Shown in pieces: positions 48,901 to 60,132 of a DNA stretch of 64,000 nt; within the stretch, counting starts at the first letter, position 1; each line of letters opens with the position of its first letter. The DNA is taken from positions 496,001-560,000 of the forward strand of contig CAXKVR010000001.1 in NCBI GenBank assembly GCA_964058845.1, in the 5' to 3' direction. Origin of the DNA: Carex sylvatica. Its lineage: Eukaryota; Streptophyta; Magnoliopsida; Poales; Cyperaceae. The position numbers and the translations under genes are program-made. The notes under the pieces were generated by a model. That model was not told the DNA's origin, ran no database searches, and saw only the letters and a program-made list of their open reading frames with translations.

Positions 48901-50716
48901 AACACACCAGGAGATTAAGTGAAGGATTGTATATTTGTATGTCACTTTTGTAAATTGCCCCCCAACATTTTGAAAATATTCAGAATTAATGCGAAACTTT
49001 TCAAAAAAAAGTGCTCAACCTAACATCAGTCCAAAAAAAATTGACAAACAAGCACTTGTCACATTAAATCAACAGAATTGCTTTACAGGTTATTTGTTTT
49101 GACTTGAGAGTCAGCACTAATTTCAATTTCAATTTGAGCTTAAAAAAAAAGGACATTGTTTGCAGTAAAAGAAAAGCTGTCAATAGTCAATACTATACTG
49201 AATATGCATTATTCATCAAACAACAAAATTGAGCATTTGGTATGCAAATATAAGAAAAATTAACTGCTTTCGATATTGGGTGATATCCATAACAATTATA
49301 TTTAGTCACAATTTTATGGTACCTTTACAAACAGAGTGCTTGGGGCCAAAATGGAGTGAGCATCAACTCCATTGAGATACGCCTTGACTTCAGGAATTCC
49401 AGATCCTGCAGCTGCAGGTGCAATGTAAGCACAAATTGCTGCAGCTGTACCTGCCAAAATCACGTTGCAACCGGCATACGTGAAGAATGCTAATGCATAT
49501 CTGCGCAGGAAGCACCACCATAACAAGTTCATTAAATTAACAATATTTTTTGTTTTACCAACAATATTTTTTTTTGAGAAAATGTTTTATTTTGGACCTA
49601 TTTACCATCATCATCAAATTTAAGCATCAATTGACTAATTAAGTGCTTAAATAGCTCAATTTAATCTAATTTAGTGCTTGTAAGTTGTAATAATGCACCT
49701 GCATATGCTATGCAATAGAAAATTCAAAATTTACCTATGCTTAAGCATGAGATTGCTTGTCAATAGAAGCTTAAATCCAGCAATATTTTCAACTGCCAGG
49801 TTATTCAAGAAACCAACTAATCCAGTCAAGAGGCCAATAAGCAGTGCAAGAGTCCATTTCAAAACAATATATTCAACTATTTGAATCTTTTGTCTTGATC
49901 TCCAGTCTTGCTTGAACAGATCATTCTCTACAATTCTAAAGCAACAATAAAAAATAATTATTGTGTTTAGTATAATGGGACATCTTTGCATTACAGAGGA
50001 TGCATTTGTTACATTACCAGGATTGTGGTACCATTCAAGGGTCCGGATCCCCTAAAGTAACCCAACTTTTGTGGTCCGATTCGAATCCGTCAGACGAGAT
50101 TGTTTCGGGATTCGGATTCCTTGCTCGGGATATGTGCGCTCCACTTCGGATGGATTGTCACGGATTTGAATCGGCCAGTCCCGATCTAAAACCCAACAAT
50201 TGGGTTACTTTACTGGATCTGAATTCACCATTCAAAGGGAAAAATACTGCACCTTTGTAATCTGGTACTGCCGTACTGGTAAGAGCTAGCTGACAAGTTT
50301 AATCTTCAAAAGGAATGTAATATAGGTTCTCAACCACAATTGAAAATTCTAACAGAAACAAATCTGTTAACCGAATTTGAAACGAAGAAAAAACAAATTA
50401 CGAAAATTACTTACTCGTAATCTAGACTTTCTATCGGGTACACATTCGCACCAACAATAGCAATCTGCGAGGTGGTATTCATGGTTCTCTTTCGAACTAA
50501 TGGTTCGTGAAGCTCCGAATGATCCGACCTGTTTCTGTCCAACGACATGCTCACGCTCTTTCGAACTAATGGTTCGTAAAGCTCCGAGTGATCCGACCTG
50601 TTTCTCTCCAACGACTTGCTCACGCCCGGCCACTCCAGGCTGCTCTCGATGTCCGCACCGCGAGTATCATTCCCTCCATCCCAGCGAAAATCGTGGTGCG
50701 GCACTTCACTCTCCAT
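45948..50716 (-). CDS. CLC-c: CLC-c type chloride channel / anion-proton exchanger
   Basis: Seven exons on the minus strand: 50415..50716, 49735..49935, 49323..49500, 48619..48881, 47945..48214, 46327..47458 and 45948..46055. All have GT/AG borders and consistent phases, giving 817 aa. Family landmarks: selectivity motif GSGIPE at 200-205 with Ser201 (Ser favours chloride; the nitrate-selective CLC-a has Pro here), GKEGP with gating Glu244, FALEE with the proton glutamate Glu311, and GLFIP in the later anion-site helix. Two C-terminal CBS domains follow, the second split by the last intron (VVPKNPK / GPPIVGILTRHD). Family knowledge: plant CLC-c proteins sit in the vacuolar or endomembrane system and move chloride in exchange for protons, with roles in salt tolerance and guard cells. 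The start ATG begins MESEVPHHDF; an in-frame ATG further upstream exists but gives an unusual leader. The N-terminus is about 40 residues longer than in Arabidopsis, partly through a 23-residue tandem repeat. Confidence 0.95.
47488..47794. mobile_element. Degenerate foldback MITE in CLC-c intron 5 (copy 2)
   Basis: Same element and position as 5990-6296. It shares GATAGGTAGAAAATCACTTG and GCATAGTAGCCTAGCC. Its presence in both copies dates it before the duplication. Confidence 0.6.
50041..50227. mobile_element. Short TIR element in CLC-c intron 1
   Basis: The left end GTCCGGATCCCCTAAAGTAA and the right end TTACTTTACTGGATCTGAATTC are inverted versions of each other. CCATTCAAGG and CCATTCAAAG flank it (50031-50040 and 50228-50237), a 10-bp duplication with one mismatch, which suits a Mutator-like MITE. 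A relative lies at 44768-44965. Confidence 0.6.
50487..50624 (-). repeat. 69-bp tandem duplication in exon 1 of CLC-c
   Basis: 50487-50555 and 50556-50624 match apart from five or so bases. The unit is 23 codons, so the frame is kept and the protein carries SLxRNRSDHSELxEPLVRK twice before the channel domain. Each unit has an acidic EPLV stretch. Confidence 0.93.
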
Positions 50717-52100
50717 CGTATGAGCCTCCAATTCCCACCCAATTCTAGCTCTTATTCCAGAGTGGAAGGATGAGTGTGGAAGCCAAGAGACGAGAATGGA
50801 AGAAAATAAATGGCGCAAATAGTAAAGGCGGCTCATGAGCCGAGAGTTAAGAGTCCGAGTTGCTAACACAAATTATTCGGGTTCGAGGTGATAGTAAAAC
50901 ATTTGTGATTCAGAAATAATTAATTTGAGTATAATTTAAAAATAATTTAAAATTATTCAGATTAGATATTTTAGTCTTATAAAATAGCAAAAAAAACAAA
51001 AACAAAAATATTATTGGAAAACTTTGCGAATTATTCAAATTTAATTTAGTTAAAATTTGGTCAACCAAATAATTCAGTGTTCGGTTCAACATCACTGAAA
51101 AAACGAATTATTTGGGTATAATACGTGAATCTTGTCACTATTGTTACTAATTCAATTTTGTTGAGTCAAAAAATTTAATTTGAAATCAATTCGTGAGCAA
51201 CTCGAGTCGAGATGAGTCAATTCGTGACTCATAATATAATACATAGTGAAACAATCTAATTTAATTAGAATAAAATAAATATTACGTAAGTTACTAAAAA
51301 AAATATATAGTACATAATGAGACAATGATCAATACATAATTAAAAATTATGAAAATACTAAAGTAGTAAATAATTAAAAATTATCAAACAGATAAGATTT
51401 AATTGTTAACAAGCAATGATTTTTTTTTTTAGTTTCAAGCAATGATGTAGTAGATTGTGGAAAATATGTATGAGATTTGAAGACGTAAAAATTAAAAATA
51501 TATGGATTAAAATTTGGTATAAGTCCAACCAAGTTGATTCCAAATTAAGTTGGAGAAAACTTTAATTCAACTCATAAATCAACTGAGTCAATTTTAACTC
51601 AAGTCAGTTTCAATTTAAATTATTAACAAATTGAATCCAAATTAGTTCCGAATTAAATTTGGAAGCGTGAGCTTTTTGTGCACCACTAATAGTAAGAGAC
51701 GTAGAGTAGATTTAATCTGCACCAATGCTTCTATTATTTGCCCGAAAAAATCATCGCTCCAACTGCTCCAATTGCCCCCAACTGCTCCACCTGAGAGATT
51801 GTAATAGGAATTTTCTTATGATTTCTGGGATTGACTGGTTGTAATGGCCTACGGGAATGAATTAATACAAAAAAAAATTCATCGCTCCGAGTCGGATGAG
51901 AGCGATTGCGTACAGTGACTTCCGTGATGCAATAATTTGGGCTGGGTGGGCCCACTTGGGTAGATGCGTAATGACGAGGGTAAGCTAATTTGGATTTACA
52001 CGAGGAGTAGGGATACGAATAATTACAAGCTGTGAGCCACAGTCAAAAGTGCAATGAGATGTACCATATACATGATTCCAAACATATATTTCTAAAAATG
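50717..52100. other. Upstream region of CLC-c, no further gene recognised
   Basis: 50717-50830 should hold the CLC-c leader and core promoter; no clear TATA box was found. GGCTCATGAGCCGAG at about 50828 and AACTCGAGTCGAGATGAG near 51200 resemble the GAGCC-rich ends of the Mutator-like element at 34984, so a decayed element may lie just upstream of the gene. 51700-51960 is GC-richer and contains CAACTGCTCCA repeats, but no frame is convincing. Confidence 0.4.
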
Positions 52101-52106
52101 AACCTT

Positions 52107-52490
52107 TTTATTTTTGTTAAGTTCACAAAGATTTTTGGTGAATTCAAGTCTAAAACTCGTTAAATTAATTTTAAATTATGAATTTGAACCGTTGAAACTC
52201 GTCTACTTTACGAGTGATGCGTCTACATATGAAAATTTTAAATATTCAAATTAATTTAGTATAAAGTCAAGTGGTCAAAACTAAAAGGACAATAAATTAA
52301 TTTTAATGCATTTATTTTTTGAACATTTTTTGACCACTTGGACTCTATGCAACATTTTTTTTTACATGTAGACGCATCACTCGTAAAGTAAACAGGTTTC
52401 AACGGTTCAGATTCGTCATTTAAATCTGATTCGACAGATTTTAGACTTGAGTTCACCAAAGAACTTGGTGAACTTAAGAACACCCTAGTT
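52107..52490. mobile_element. Foldback MITE
   Basis: Two arms of about 170 bp are inverted. GTTAAGTTCAC, GGTGAATTCAAGTCTAAAA and ACTTTACGAGTGATGCGTCTA on the left are mirrored by TAGACGCATCACTCGTAAAGT, TTTTAGACTTGAGTTCACC and GTGAACTTAAGAAC on the right (motifs listed separately). Target duplication not resolved, boundaries approximate. Confidence 0.75.
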
Positions 52491-52652
52491 CTACTCCAAT
52501 TATGGAATTAAAATGATTTAACTAATAAATTTCAGCATAGAATATAATGACTTATGTAATATATTATAAGTCAATAAATCAGAATAAAAGAAGATGCCAC
52601 GGTCTCCTTTGATCAACCTTAAATTACTTGAATTAGGTACATTATTATATAT

Positions 52653-53061
52653 GAGGAGGATTTAAATGTCTTCATTTTTATTTTTTATATTTTCACCGTA
52701 TCTTTATTTTTTAAAACACTAATAACTCTAAATTTAGAACTTAAAAATCAAAATAAAACCGTTAGATGTGATATATGTTATTTTCTTTATGTGCTCATAA
52801 AAAATTATCACATTTTAATTTTATTTTATGTGAATCAATAAGTTGAAAAACTAACGTCTAAAAATTATCTACATTAGTACGTTTTTAACAAGCTCTTGAT
52901 GACAACTAAAAGAAAACTGAAATCTCATAATTTTGTACATGTGCATAAATAAAATGATGTAGATATTTTTACTTTTAAGTTTTAAATTTAGAGTTATTAA
53001 AGTTTTAAAAATTAAAGTGGTGAAGACAAAAATAAAAAATAAAGGCATTTGAAATCTTCTT
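52653..53061. mobile_element. Foldback MITE with 9-bp target duplication
   Basis: The left end GAGGAGGATTTAAATGTCTT and the right end GGCATTTGAAATCTTCTT are inverted copies, as are TAATAACTCTAAATTTAGAA and TTTAAATTTAGAGTTATTAA further in. ATTATATAT flanks it on both sides (52644-52652 and 53062-53070). The flanks are AT-rich, so the duplication is less certain than its length suggests. Confidence 0.7.
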
Positions 53062-53070
53062 ATTATATAT

Positions 53071-54689
53071 TTATATATAATATTAATTCTTAGCTGTCTT
53101 TTATTTAACGTGTATTTTTCTGCATGAATATAATTGGTCTACGTATCAACTGCTACTCCGTGTCCAGCAAAACTTAGTGCCGTGTAATCTTCGATGACCT
53201 GGATGAATGAATTAGGAGGTGCTTATGAACCGAGTCCAACTCAATTTTTAAATAGTAACGACTTGTGCAATGAACTACACATGTAACACATCCCATATGT
53301 TTTAAGATATGTTACGTTTTAATATTCATGTGCTCATATTAATTTTTATGTACACGAATTTTAAAGAAATCAAATTGTCATGAAACTTATCAGATAAATA
53401 AATCCGATGTCCATCAAACATACTCGGTTCTCAATTGAGAGAAATTCACATCCTCTCCAATATCTGATAAAGGAATCTTTTATAATTATTGAATCTGAAC
53501 CGTTCTTTTTTAACTTGGCATGAATCTCAAAGTCCAAAAATAATGTCCCCTATTGCGGTCCGAATACTAAACCGGTTGAAATTTAATCTCAAACCGTAAA
53601 TTGGGGGTGATTCTCTGCAACATCTGAGAGGATATGGATTCAATTGAGAGGGACACAAAGAGGCAGGAAATTGAGAAAAAAAAAAAATTTGGACCATTAT
53701 GTTCCCACAATTCATAAAAGAAAATAATAAAGTAACTATTTACTTCGTTTTTAATGGACACTTTGTTAATTGAGTATAATCAATTGATGGTTTTTTTAAT
53801 TGACAATTAATTCTAAATTTTCAGTGTACCTATACAAGTTTTCAAATTAAATAGCTAATATTCTCATCAAAATACTATAATATTCAATATCTCATCAAAA
53901 TTTAACATCTTTTCTTCTATCCTTTTTTTTTATAAATTTAACTTTTTATTTAATTATTTTAAAAATAAAAATGACAAATATCCCCTTCTCTTATTTCTTC
54001 TTATTCCTTGCCCGGAAATGAGGAATAAAGTTTAGTAGTTAATTAATTTTCAATTGGGACATAACAACTTAATTTGTTATAGTAACTTGTAGAATTTTCT
54101 TTCTGACTTTTCATCTAAAGTCCAGATGCGAATCCAACAGTTGACAACCGATATTCACTATTATAGATTGAATACTCTTCCTATTTAATTGAACGAATGC
54201 AGCTTCTCCGAATCCTTTGAACTGTGGGGGTAATGATCAACTTATATTCACTATTAAAATATTTAATTTTGTGTCATTGAAAAAAATAAAAATATTTTAA
54301 ATATGAGTTATTGATCTCAATTAAAAAATCACTTCTAAATAAATACATAAAATACTTTAAGTTATTTAATATATTTTTTAGAGTTGTGTCAAATTTTTTT
54401 TTTTAAAATAGAAGAATCATAATATTTTTTTGTATTTATTATTTTTTAAGAGGAATTTCATGCATCCTTTCAAAAACTTCAATATTACGTATTTTTTCTC
54501 TAAATTTTGAAATTACATATTTCTCCTTCTAAATTTTTCAAACTCACAAATTTACCCATTTAATTAATAAAATATATTTAATACATTTAAAAATACTTAA
54601 ATAACAATAGTTCAGATTTTAAATTTTGTTCAGACCATTATACCCCTTCCTCCTTCCAATCTCGTTCTCTTCAATTCTTTATCACGTGC
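53071..54689. other. Intergenic stretch with one known repeat
   Basis: 53480-53700 is an inverted, diverged copy of the dispersed repeat at 2985-3160. The rest is AT-rich with no coding signal seen. Confidence 0.45.
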
Positions 54690-55095
54690 GTTTGACACCG
54701 TCTCCGTCGATCTGTGTCAGCCTCCACATCATGTGCATCAGCTTGACAAATGCCAATGGCTAACCCATTTTAGCCATCGATCTCGGCAGCTCAGCAGCCA
54801 AGATATACCGTTCCCATCCCTGTCGAATTCATTGAACACCTCCAACAGTTGCGCCTAATCTACAAGCGACTCCTGACTCATCATGGAGGCAATGGCCGCC
54901 GCGAGCTCCTTGAACTCAATCGCACCATTGTTGTTGGAATTTATGGCAGAGAGCAGTGCGTGAAGCTCGTCGCCAGTTGGCTTGAGACCTATGGATTGGA
55001 GCAATGCGGCGAGCTCCAGCTGCGTCAGGCTGTCGTCACCATCCATGTCGAATCAGCGAAAGATGTCCGCGTTTGTATCTTCATTGTATCGTATG
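54690..55095 (-). pseudogene. Calmodulin-like (CML16 type) EF-hand pseudogene
   Basis: On the minus strand the reading NADIFR-stop-FDMDGDDSLTQLELAALL, then GLKPTGDELHALLSAINSNN and GAIEFKELAAAI follows a plant CML of the CML16/CML18 group. EF-hand loops begin DMDGDDS and DRDGNG. Later come LVD-stop-AQLLEVFNEF, a one-base frame shift inside DRDGNG(Y)I, AAEL..SMAKMG-stop-PL and an eroded EADTD loop. CMLs bind calcium and relay its signals. Three stops sit where CAG or CGA is expected, so all are explained by C-to-T changes. No start codon in context. No introns seen, as in most CML genes. Confidence 0.85.
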
Positions 55096-56744
55096 AGATT
55101 GATTGATTGGGGAGGTGATGCGGAGTTGGAAAGACGTACTGCAATTAGAAATATTGAATTTGGAGGAGGAAAGAGGAACTGAGTGATAGCTTTTTTTTAT
55201 ACGATGCGGAGTTGGAGACAGGAATTAGAAATGATAGTTTTCTCTTCAACTTGAATTGCTGAAAATGCTTGAATACTTGAAATGAAGAAAGAGAATAAAA
55301 AATCAGCTGGTATGATATCATTCGGAGAAATTGAACCCCTAATATCAGATGGTATGGTACGTACCATTCAATCCAGATAGAGATCTAGTAAACTCGCAGG
55401 AATAGATCAAGAAAACTTATTTCAAAATGAATTTTGGCAGACACTCAGATAGAGAAAAATAATTAAAGAGAAAGAACGAGATTGGAAGAAGGGGTTTGAT
55501 GGTCTGGAAAAAAATTAGAATGTGAAATAATATTATTTAAGTACTTTTAAATGTATTTAATATATTTTATTGATTGAGAAGTTTAGAAGGAGAAATATGC
55601 AATTTCAAAGTTTAAAAGGAAAAATATGTAATATTAAAGTTTTTGAGAGGAATACATGAAATTCTCCTTTTTTTTAGAGAGGTTTGAAAAGCCTATTTTA
55701 TTGCTGAAATAGTTAATTATAATTTTTTTTGTATTTATTTAGAAGTGAATATTAAATCGGAATCAATAATTTAGATTCAAAGCATTAGAGACATTTTAAT
55801 TTTTCTTACGAACGCGAAAAATTCGACCTGAAAAATATTGATCCGAATTATTTGTTGCAGTTCTTCTAATAAATCAAATTATATAGCATTTTATATATTT
55901 TTAAAAAAATATAAAAAATATTTCTAATATTTCAATACAAAAAATTGATAAATCATAACTTTTTATATAAAAAAAAAATTCCCAACCGGCCATTTAACGA
56001 CCGGTACACATTTTAGTTCTCAACCGACCATTTAATAGCCGGTCTGAGCATATTTATAAAAGCCCAGATAAAGGGAACATATTTATTATTTTAAAATTAA
56101 TTTTGAATATTAATAAAAATGTCGGCTCGGCTACTGATCGATCTGCACCAAAAAAAAAGAAGTTATTCGTCACGATGGCAGAAATAATTATAGACTAGCT
56201 CTGAGTATTACAAGATAACTGATGACTAAAATTTATAAAATCCGAAACGTTCAATATCATCACAAACAAAGCTTGACTTAATCGGATGGCTGAAAACCGC
56301 ATACACCAAGTCAGTCGCATAATAATTTTTCGGATACATACCTTAGATCTGCAAAATAATTTTACGATTTGAGCAGATTTCAAATTTTTTGCAAATCGGG
56401 TGTAGGTTTGAAAATTTCATATTATTTTTGTATATAATAAACTTTTTGGTAGATTCTCTGATCATTTAAAATTGGCTCCGGACATGTAGAATGGCTTTTT
56501 GTTAATTATTTGTTAAGGTGGTGAGGGAAAATAGATGTTTTGCAAATAAGAAAAATAAAACAAGGGTAAGGTTTCCTAATTGCTATGTTATGTAGGAATG
56601 TTGATGGCTTGATGCAAATCTGAATTTGCCAATTTCAAGAAAAATTAACGGTTTCGATCATGCACTGTCATCACTACTTGGCAGGCGATAGGATTATATG
56701 ATAAATAATTATAAGCTGGCCCAGAAAAAAAATAGTTGGATTGT
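55096..56744. other. Intergenic stretch with transposon-end fragments
   Basis: The inverted or direct motifs CCGGCCATTTAACGACCGGT and CCGACCATTTAATAGCCGGT lie at 55985-56045. ATATTAATAAAAATGTCGGC at 56108-56128 matches the right end of the composite element (near 61650), so an older end of the same family sits here. No gene recognised. Confidence 0.4.
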
Positions 56745-57419
56745 TTTGTGGTCATTTTTATTAATATTCAAATTTTTTTTTTTTTTAAATATCACTGTAT
56801 TATGTTTTTTTTTCAAAATTATTCCGATCGCTAAGTTCACGAGCGGTCCAGAAAATCCAACAGGCTGTCCCCTATAGAGCTAGTCCACTAGCAGACTGCT
56901 CCGTGCAGAGGCGGGCCACACCTCTAGCAGAACCCCCCCCCCCCCCCCCCCCTCTCTCATGGGCGGTCCGCTAGTCTTGCCTTTACTCCTGTGACCCCCC
57001 TCTCCCTCTCCTCTGCTCACTCACGCATCAGACCCGTGACCCCCCCCCCCTCACTCACTCACGCACCAACAGAACAAAAAAAAAAAAAAACACTCTCCAC
57101 CCCTCTGCCCGGCTGTTGGTTTGCCGTCGCCGCCATTGTTGCCTCTCTCTCTGTCCTCTCTGCCTCTCTCGCTTCTCCCTGGCTTGAATGTGAGTTTTTT
57201 TTTTTTTTTTGATTCGATTAGAGTTTGAAGTTATGGTTAAATGTGATTAAATTGTTGAATGTGATTAGATTAGAGTTTAGAATTGCTTGAATGTGATTAA
57301 ATTGTTGAATGTGATTAAATTATTGAATGTGATTTGATTAGAGACTAGAATTGCTCAAAATGGTTGAATTTCTCGAGTTGCTTAAATTTCTCGAGTTACT
57401 TGAATTTCTCGAAATTGTG

Positions 57420-58020
57420 GGATGTTAATGGTTAAAAATTTAGGGTTAGGATTTATGGTTAAAAATTTAGGGTTATGGTTTATGGTCGAATTTTCTGAAT
57501 TGCTTGAATTGTGGGATATTAATAAAAAATTAGGGTTAGGATTTATGATTAAAAATTTAGGGTTAGGGTTTAAGATCGAATTTCTCAAATTGCTTGAATT
57601 GTGGGATGTTAATAAAAGATTAGGGTTAGGATTTATGGTTAAAAATTATATAATTTTTGAGTGGTGATTTGACAAAAGTAACACGTTGATTTGACAAAAG
57701 TTAAAACAATGCATATGAGCTACAGACCTTTAGCAAAAAATTTAGGGTTAGAATTTATGGTCGAATTTCTCGAATTGCTTGAATTGTGGGATGTTAATAA
57801 AAAAAATTAGGGTTAGGATTTATAGTTAAAAATTTAGGGTTAGGATTTATGGTCGAATTTCTCGAATTGCTTGAATTGTGAGATGTTAATAGAAAATTAG
57901 GGTTAGAATTTATGGTTAAAAATTATATAATTTTTAACCAGTAATTTGACAAAAGTAACATGTTGATTTGACAAAAGTTAAAACAATGCATGTGAGCTGC
58001 AGACCTTTAGCAAAAGTGGT
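57420..58020. repeat. Tandem repeats with telomere-like TTTAGGGTTAGG motifs
   Basis: Units of about 60-75 bp combine AATTTAGGGTTAGGATTTATGG with GTCGAATTTCTCGAATTGCTTG and GTGGGATGTTAATA (motifs given separately). At a higher level a block of about 260 bp is repeated: GTTGATTTGACAAAAGTTAA and GAGCTACAGACCTTTAGCAA occur near 57685 and again near 57960. The TTTAGGG words match the plant telomere unit but are spaced, not contiguous. Confidence 0.8.
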
Positions 58021-58079
58021 ACATGTGCGTATCCAAAGAAGCAAAGGAGTAGAAATTTTTGAAGCATCTCCTCGTTGGG

Positions 58080-58480
58080 ATATATTAGTTATATTAGTTG
58101 TTATATAATTAATATGTTATATTGTTAATATATTAAATAATTATTATAATAATTTTTTAACAAATTAAAGTTGTTATTAATATATTAATATTATATAATT
58201 AGTATTTTATTCTTAATAATTATTATTAATATATTAAATAATTATTATAATAATATTATATAATGAGTAAGATCTTTTGATTAATAATTATTGTTAATTC
58301 ATAACTATATAATTAGTATTTTATTATTAGTAATAATTATTAATATATAATTATCTAATTAATATTATATATTATTCATATATTAAATAATTATTATAAT
58401 AATATAATATACTATAGTTATTGTATAATTATTGAATGTATTAATATCATATAATTAGCAGTTTATTATAAATAATTAAT
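58080..58480. repeat. AT-only low-complexity tract
   Basis: About 400 bases nearly free of G and C, made of ATTATTAATATATTAAATA-like words. No other content seen. Confidence 0.8.
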
Positions 58481-58620
58481 CATTTTAGGGTTTCAATTGC
58501 TTGAATTTGTAGTTCAATTAGGGTTTGAATTTGTTTGAAAATATTTAGAAATTGTTTAAAATTTTGAATAAATTTTGATTTCTTAAGTTGTGATTGATTA
58601 ATATATATTTTATTTAAATG

Positions 58621-59330
58621 TAGTATGCTCAGGTCTAGACGGTGGGGAGTACGACCTGCGCCTGCAGCGGGTCCGGTTAGAGCGGGTCCAGATTTTGTGG
58701 ATTCGATTGGAGCGGGTGAATTCTCGGTGGATTCGACTGGAGCGGGCACGTCCTCGGTGGATCTGACTGGAGAGGGCCTGTCATCATATATGGATATGAT
58801 TGGTAGGAGATTTGAGGATCCGATTGGAGCGAGTTTGTCATCTCAGACCCATTTTTACAGATGACACGCATGATCCTGACACATTTAGTCATCTTCTATG
58901 GACCCATCATGTTAAGCACCGCGTCTTATTGGCATCTATTGAGGTACATAATTTTTATACTTAATGTAAATTGTACTAAAAAAATAACATGATTTGAGTC
59001 TCACAAATTGATAATAAATACATAACGATGTCATGCTTACGGTGAGGCACCGCAGGTCTGAGATTTTGTTCATTCTCCATTAAGAAATGCAGTGATGTCT
59101 CTTGAACCTTAGGTTGTATCAGCTTGCCACCATGCTGCAGAGTAAGATCGATCAGGATTTGATGCATGGTCTAGCGGAGAGATGGCGACCTGAGACCCAT
59201 ACATTTCATCTCCCGGTTGGGGAGATGACAGTTACCATTGATGATGTGAGCGCCTTTTGGAGTTTACATATCGATGACGACCCCATAAGTGGCATCTCAA
59301 CCCTAGAAGTGGGCAGGAGAGTGGTGGTAC
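58621..59330 (+). pseudogene. Plant mobile domain (PMD, MAIN-like) gene fragment
   Basis: Three blocks on the plus strand. 58625-58860 encodes a proline/glycine-rich head with repeated (V/D)DSTGAG units. 58861-58950 reads DDTHDPDTFSHLLW and HVKHRVLLASIE up to a donor-like GTACAT. 59100-59330 encodes LYQLATMLQ, ERWRPETHTFHLPVGEMT and VTIDDVSAFWSLHIDDDPISG, the start of the plant mobile domain. PMD proteins occur in transposons and in domesticated genes such as MAIN. The blocks do not join in one frame and the domain stops after about 60 residues, where the mudrA fragment begins in the other direction, so the gene is not functional. Confidence 0.75.
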
Positions 59331-59737
59331 ACCTGATTGTCATAATCTGAATTGTTATAACTTGAAGGTCCAGCCTGAGGAACACTAGAAGGTCCAGCTC
59401 CAGGCCGGGGAACCCTCTTCGAATATAAGTCAATTACCGGGACCCCACTAGACTCAAATAGGGTGTATACAACTCTCCACAAATTCACATTTATTATAGA
59501 AAATCTCACAAAGTAAGGTCTATCCCCTACCCCGCCCCTTTGTGAGTTGTCAATCCGTGTATTCAATTTTATTTCATACCTATTGGGATTTACAACAGTC
59601 TTTTCGTATAATAATTGCTTAAGTTATTGAAATGTGGTATTTTCATCAACCTAGAAGTCAAATGCGGCATCTTTCGTGTAATACACGCCATTTGCACCAT
59701 TTATTAGCTTACCGTCCACATACAGTACACCTAACAT
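59303..59737 (-). pseudogene. mudrA-type transposase N-terminal fragment
   Basis: The minus strand reads VLYVDGKLINGANGVYYTKD, then DF-stop-VDENTTFQ-stop-LKQLLYEK, then NPNRYEIKLNTRID, PYFVRFSIINVNLWRVVY and VPVIDLYS. This layout (G.....GV.Y, R..I.L..R, a ....D..V..M stretch and a final hydrophobic strand) is the N-terminal region of plant Mutator-like transposases. Two internal stops are present, and the zinc finger, DDE core and SWIM domain are missing. Its 3' end overlaps the end of the PMD fragment on the other strand. Confidence 0.7.
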
Positions 59738-60132
59738 TTTTTTCTTAACAAACTACATTTAAAAAATAATTTTATATGTACAGTAATTATAATGAGTACA
59801 GTAATAAATGACTAATTAAAAATAATTAAATAGAAAAAAATAAAAAAAAACTGTTGCTACAATTCGAATTTGAAATTGAAATAGATTTCAAATTTAAAAG
59901 ACTAATTTGAAATTTAGTTAAGTATAATTCGAACTAATTTAATTTTATTCAAAATTAGTTTGAAATTAAGAACAATTCAGTTAAATTGAGAGCAATTCAA
60001 ACTGGTTTAACTGATTTTTTCCGAGTTTGACTCGGCTGTGAGAGCTACGTGCATAAATCCAATAAAATCAATGGTGAACAGAAACAATCGGGCAAAATAG
60101 ATGTGACTGCGGAGAATAGGAGGAGGTTTCTA

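Larger units (their letters stand above)
41706..49082. repeat. Segmental duplication, copy 2 (contains CLC-c exons 4-7 of the complete gene)
   Basis: Counterpart of 3017-16156. The edges are GAAAAGGACGG on the left and ATCAACAGAATT on the right. Exons 4-7 keep the same lengths in both copies. The intron 5 MITE is shared. Because the gene continues past 49082 into exons 3-1 here, this copy is taken as the original and the other as derived. Confidence 0.9.

Noticed and set aside
50717..50869. Upstream in-frame ATG that would lengthen CLC-c by 51 residues
   Set aside because: The added residues resemble no CLC N-terminus, and the ATG at 50714-50716 begins an acidic head typical of the family.
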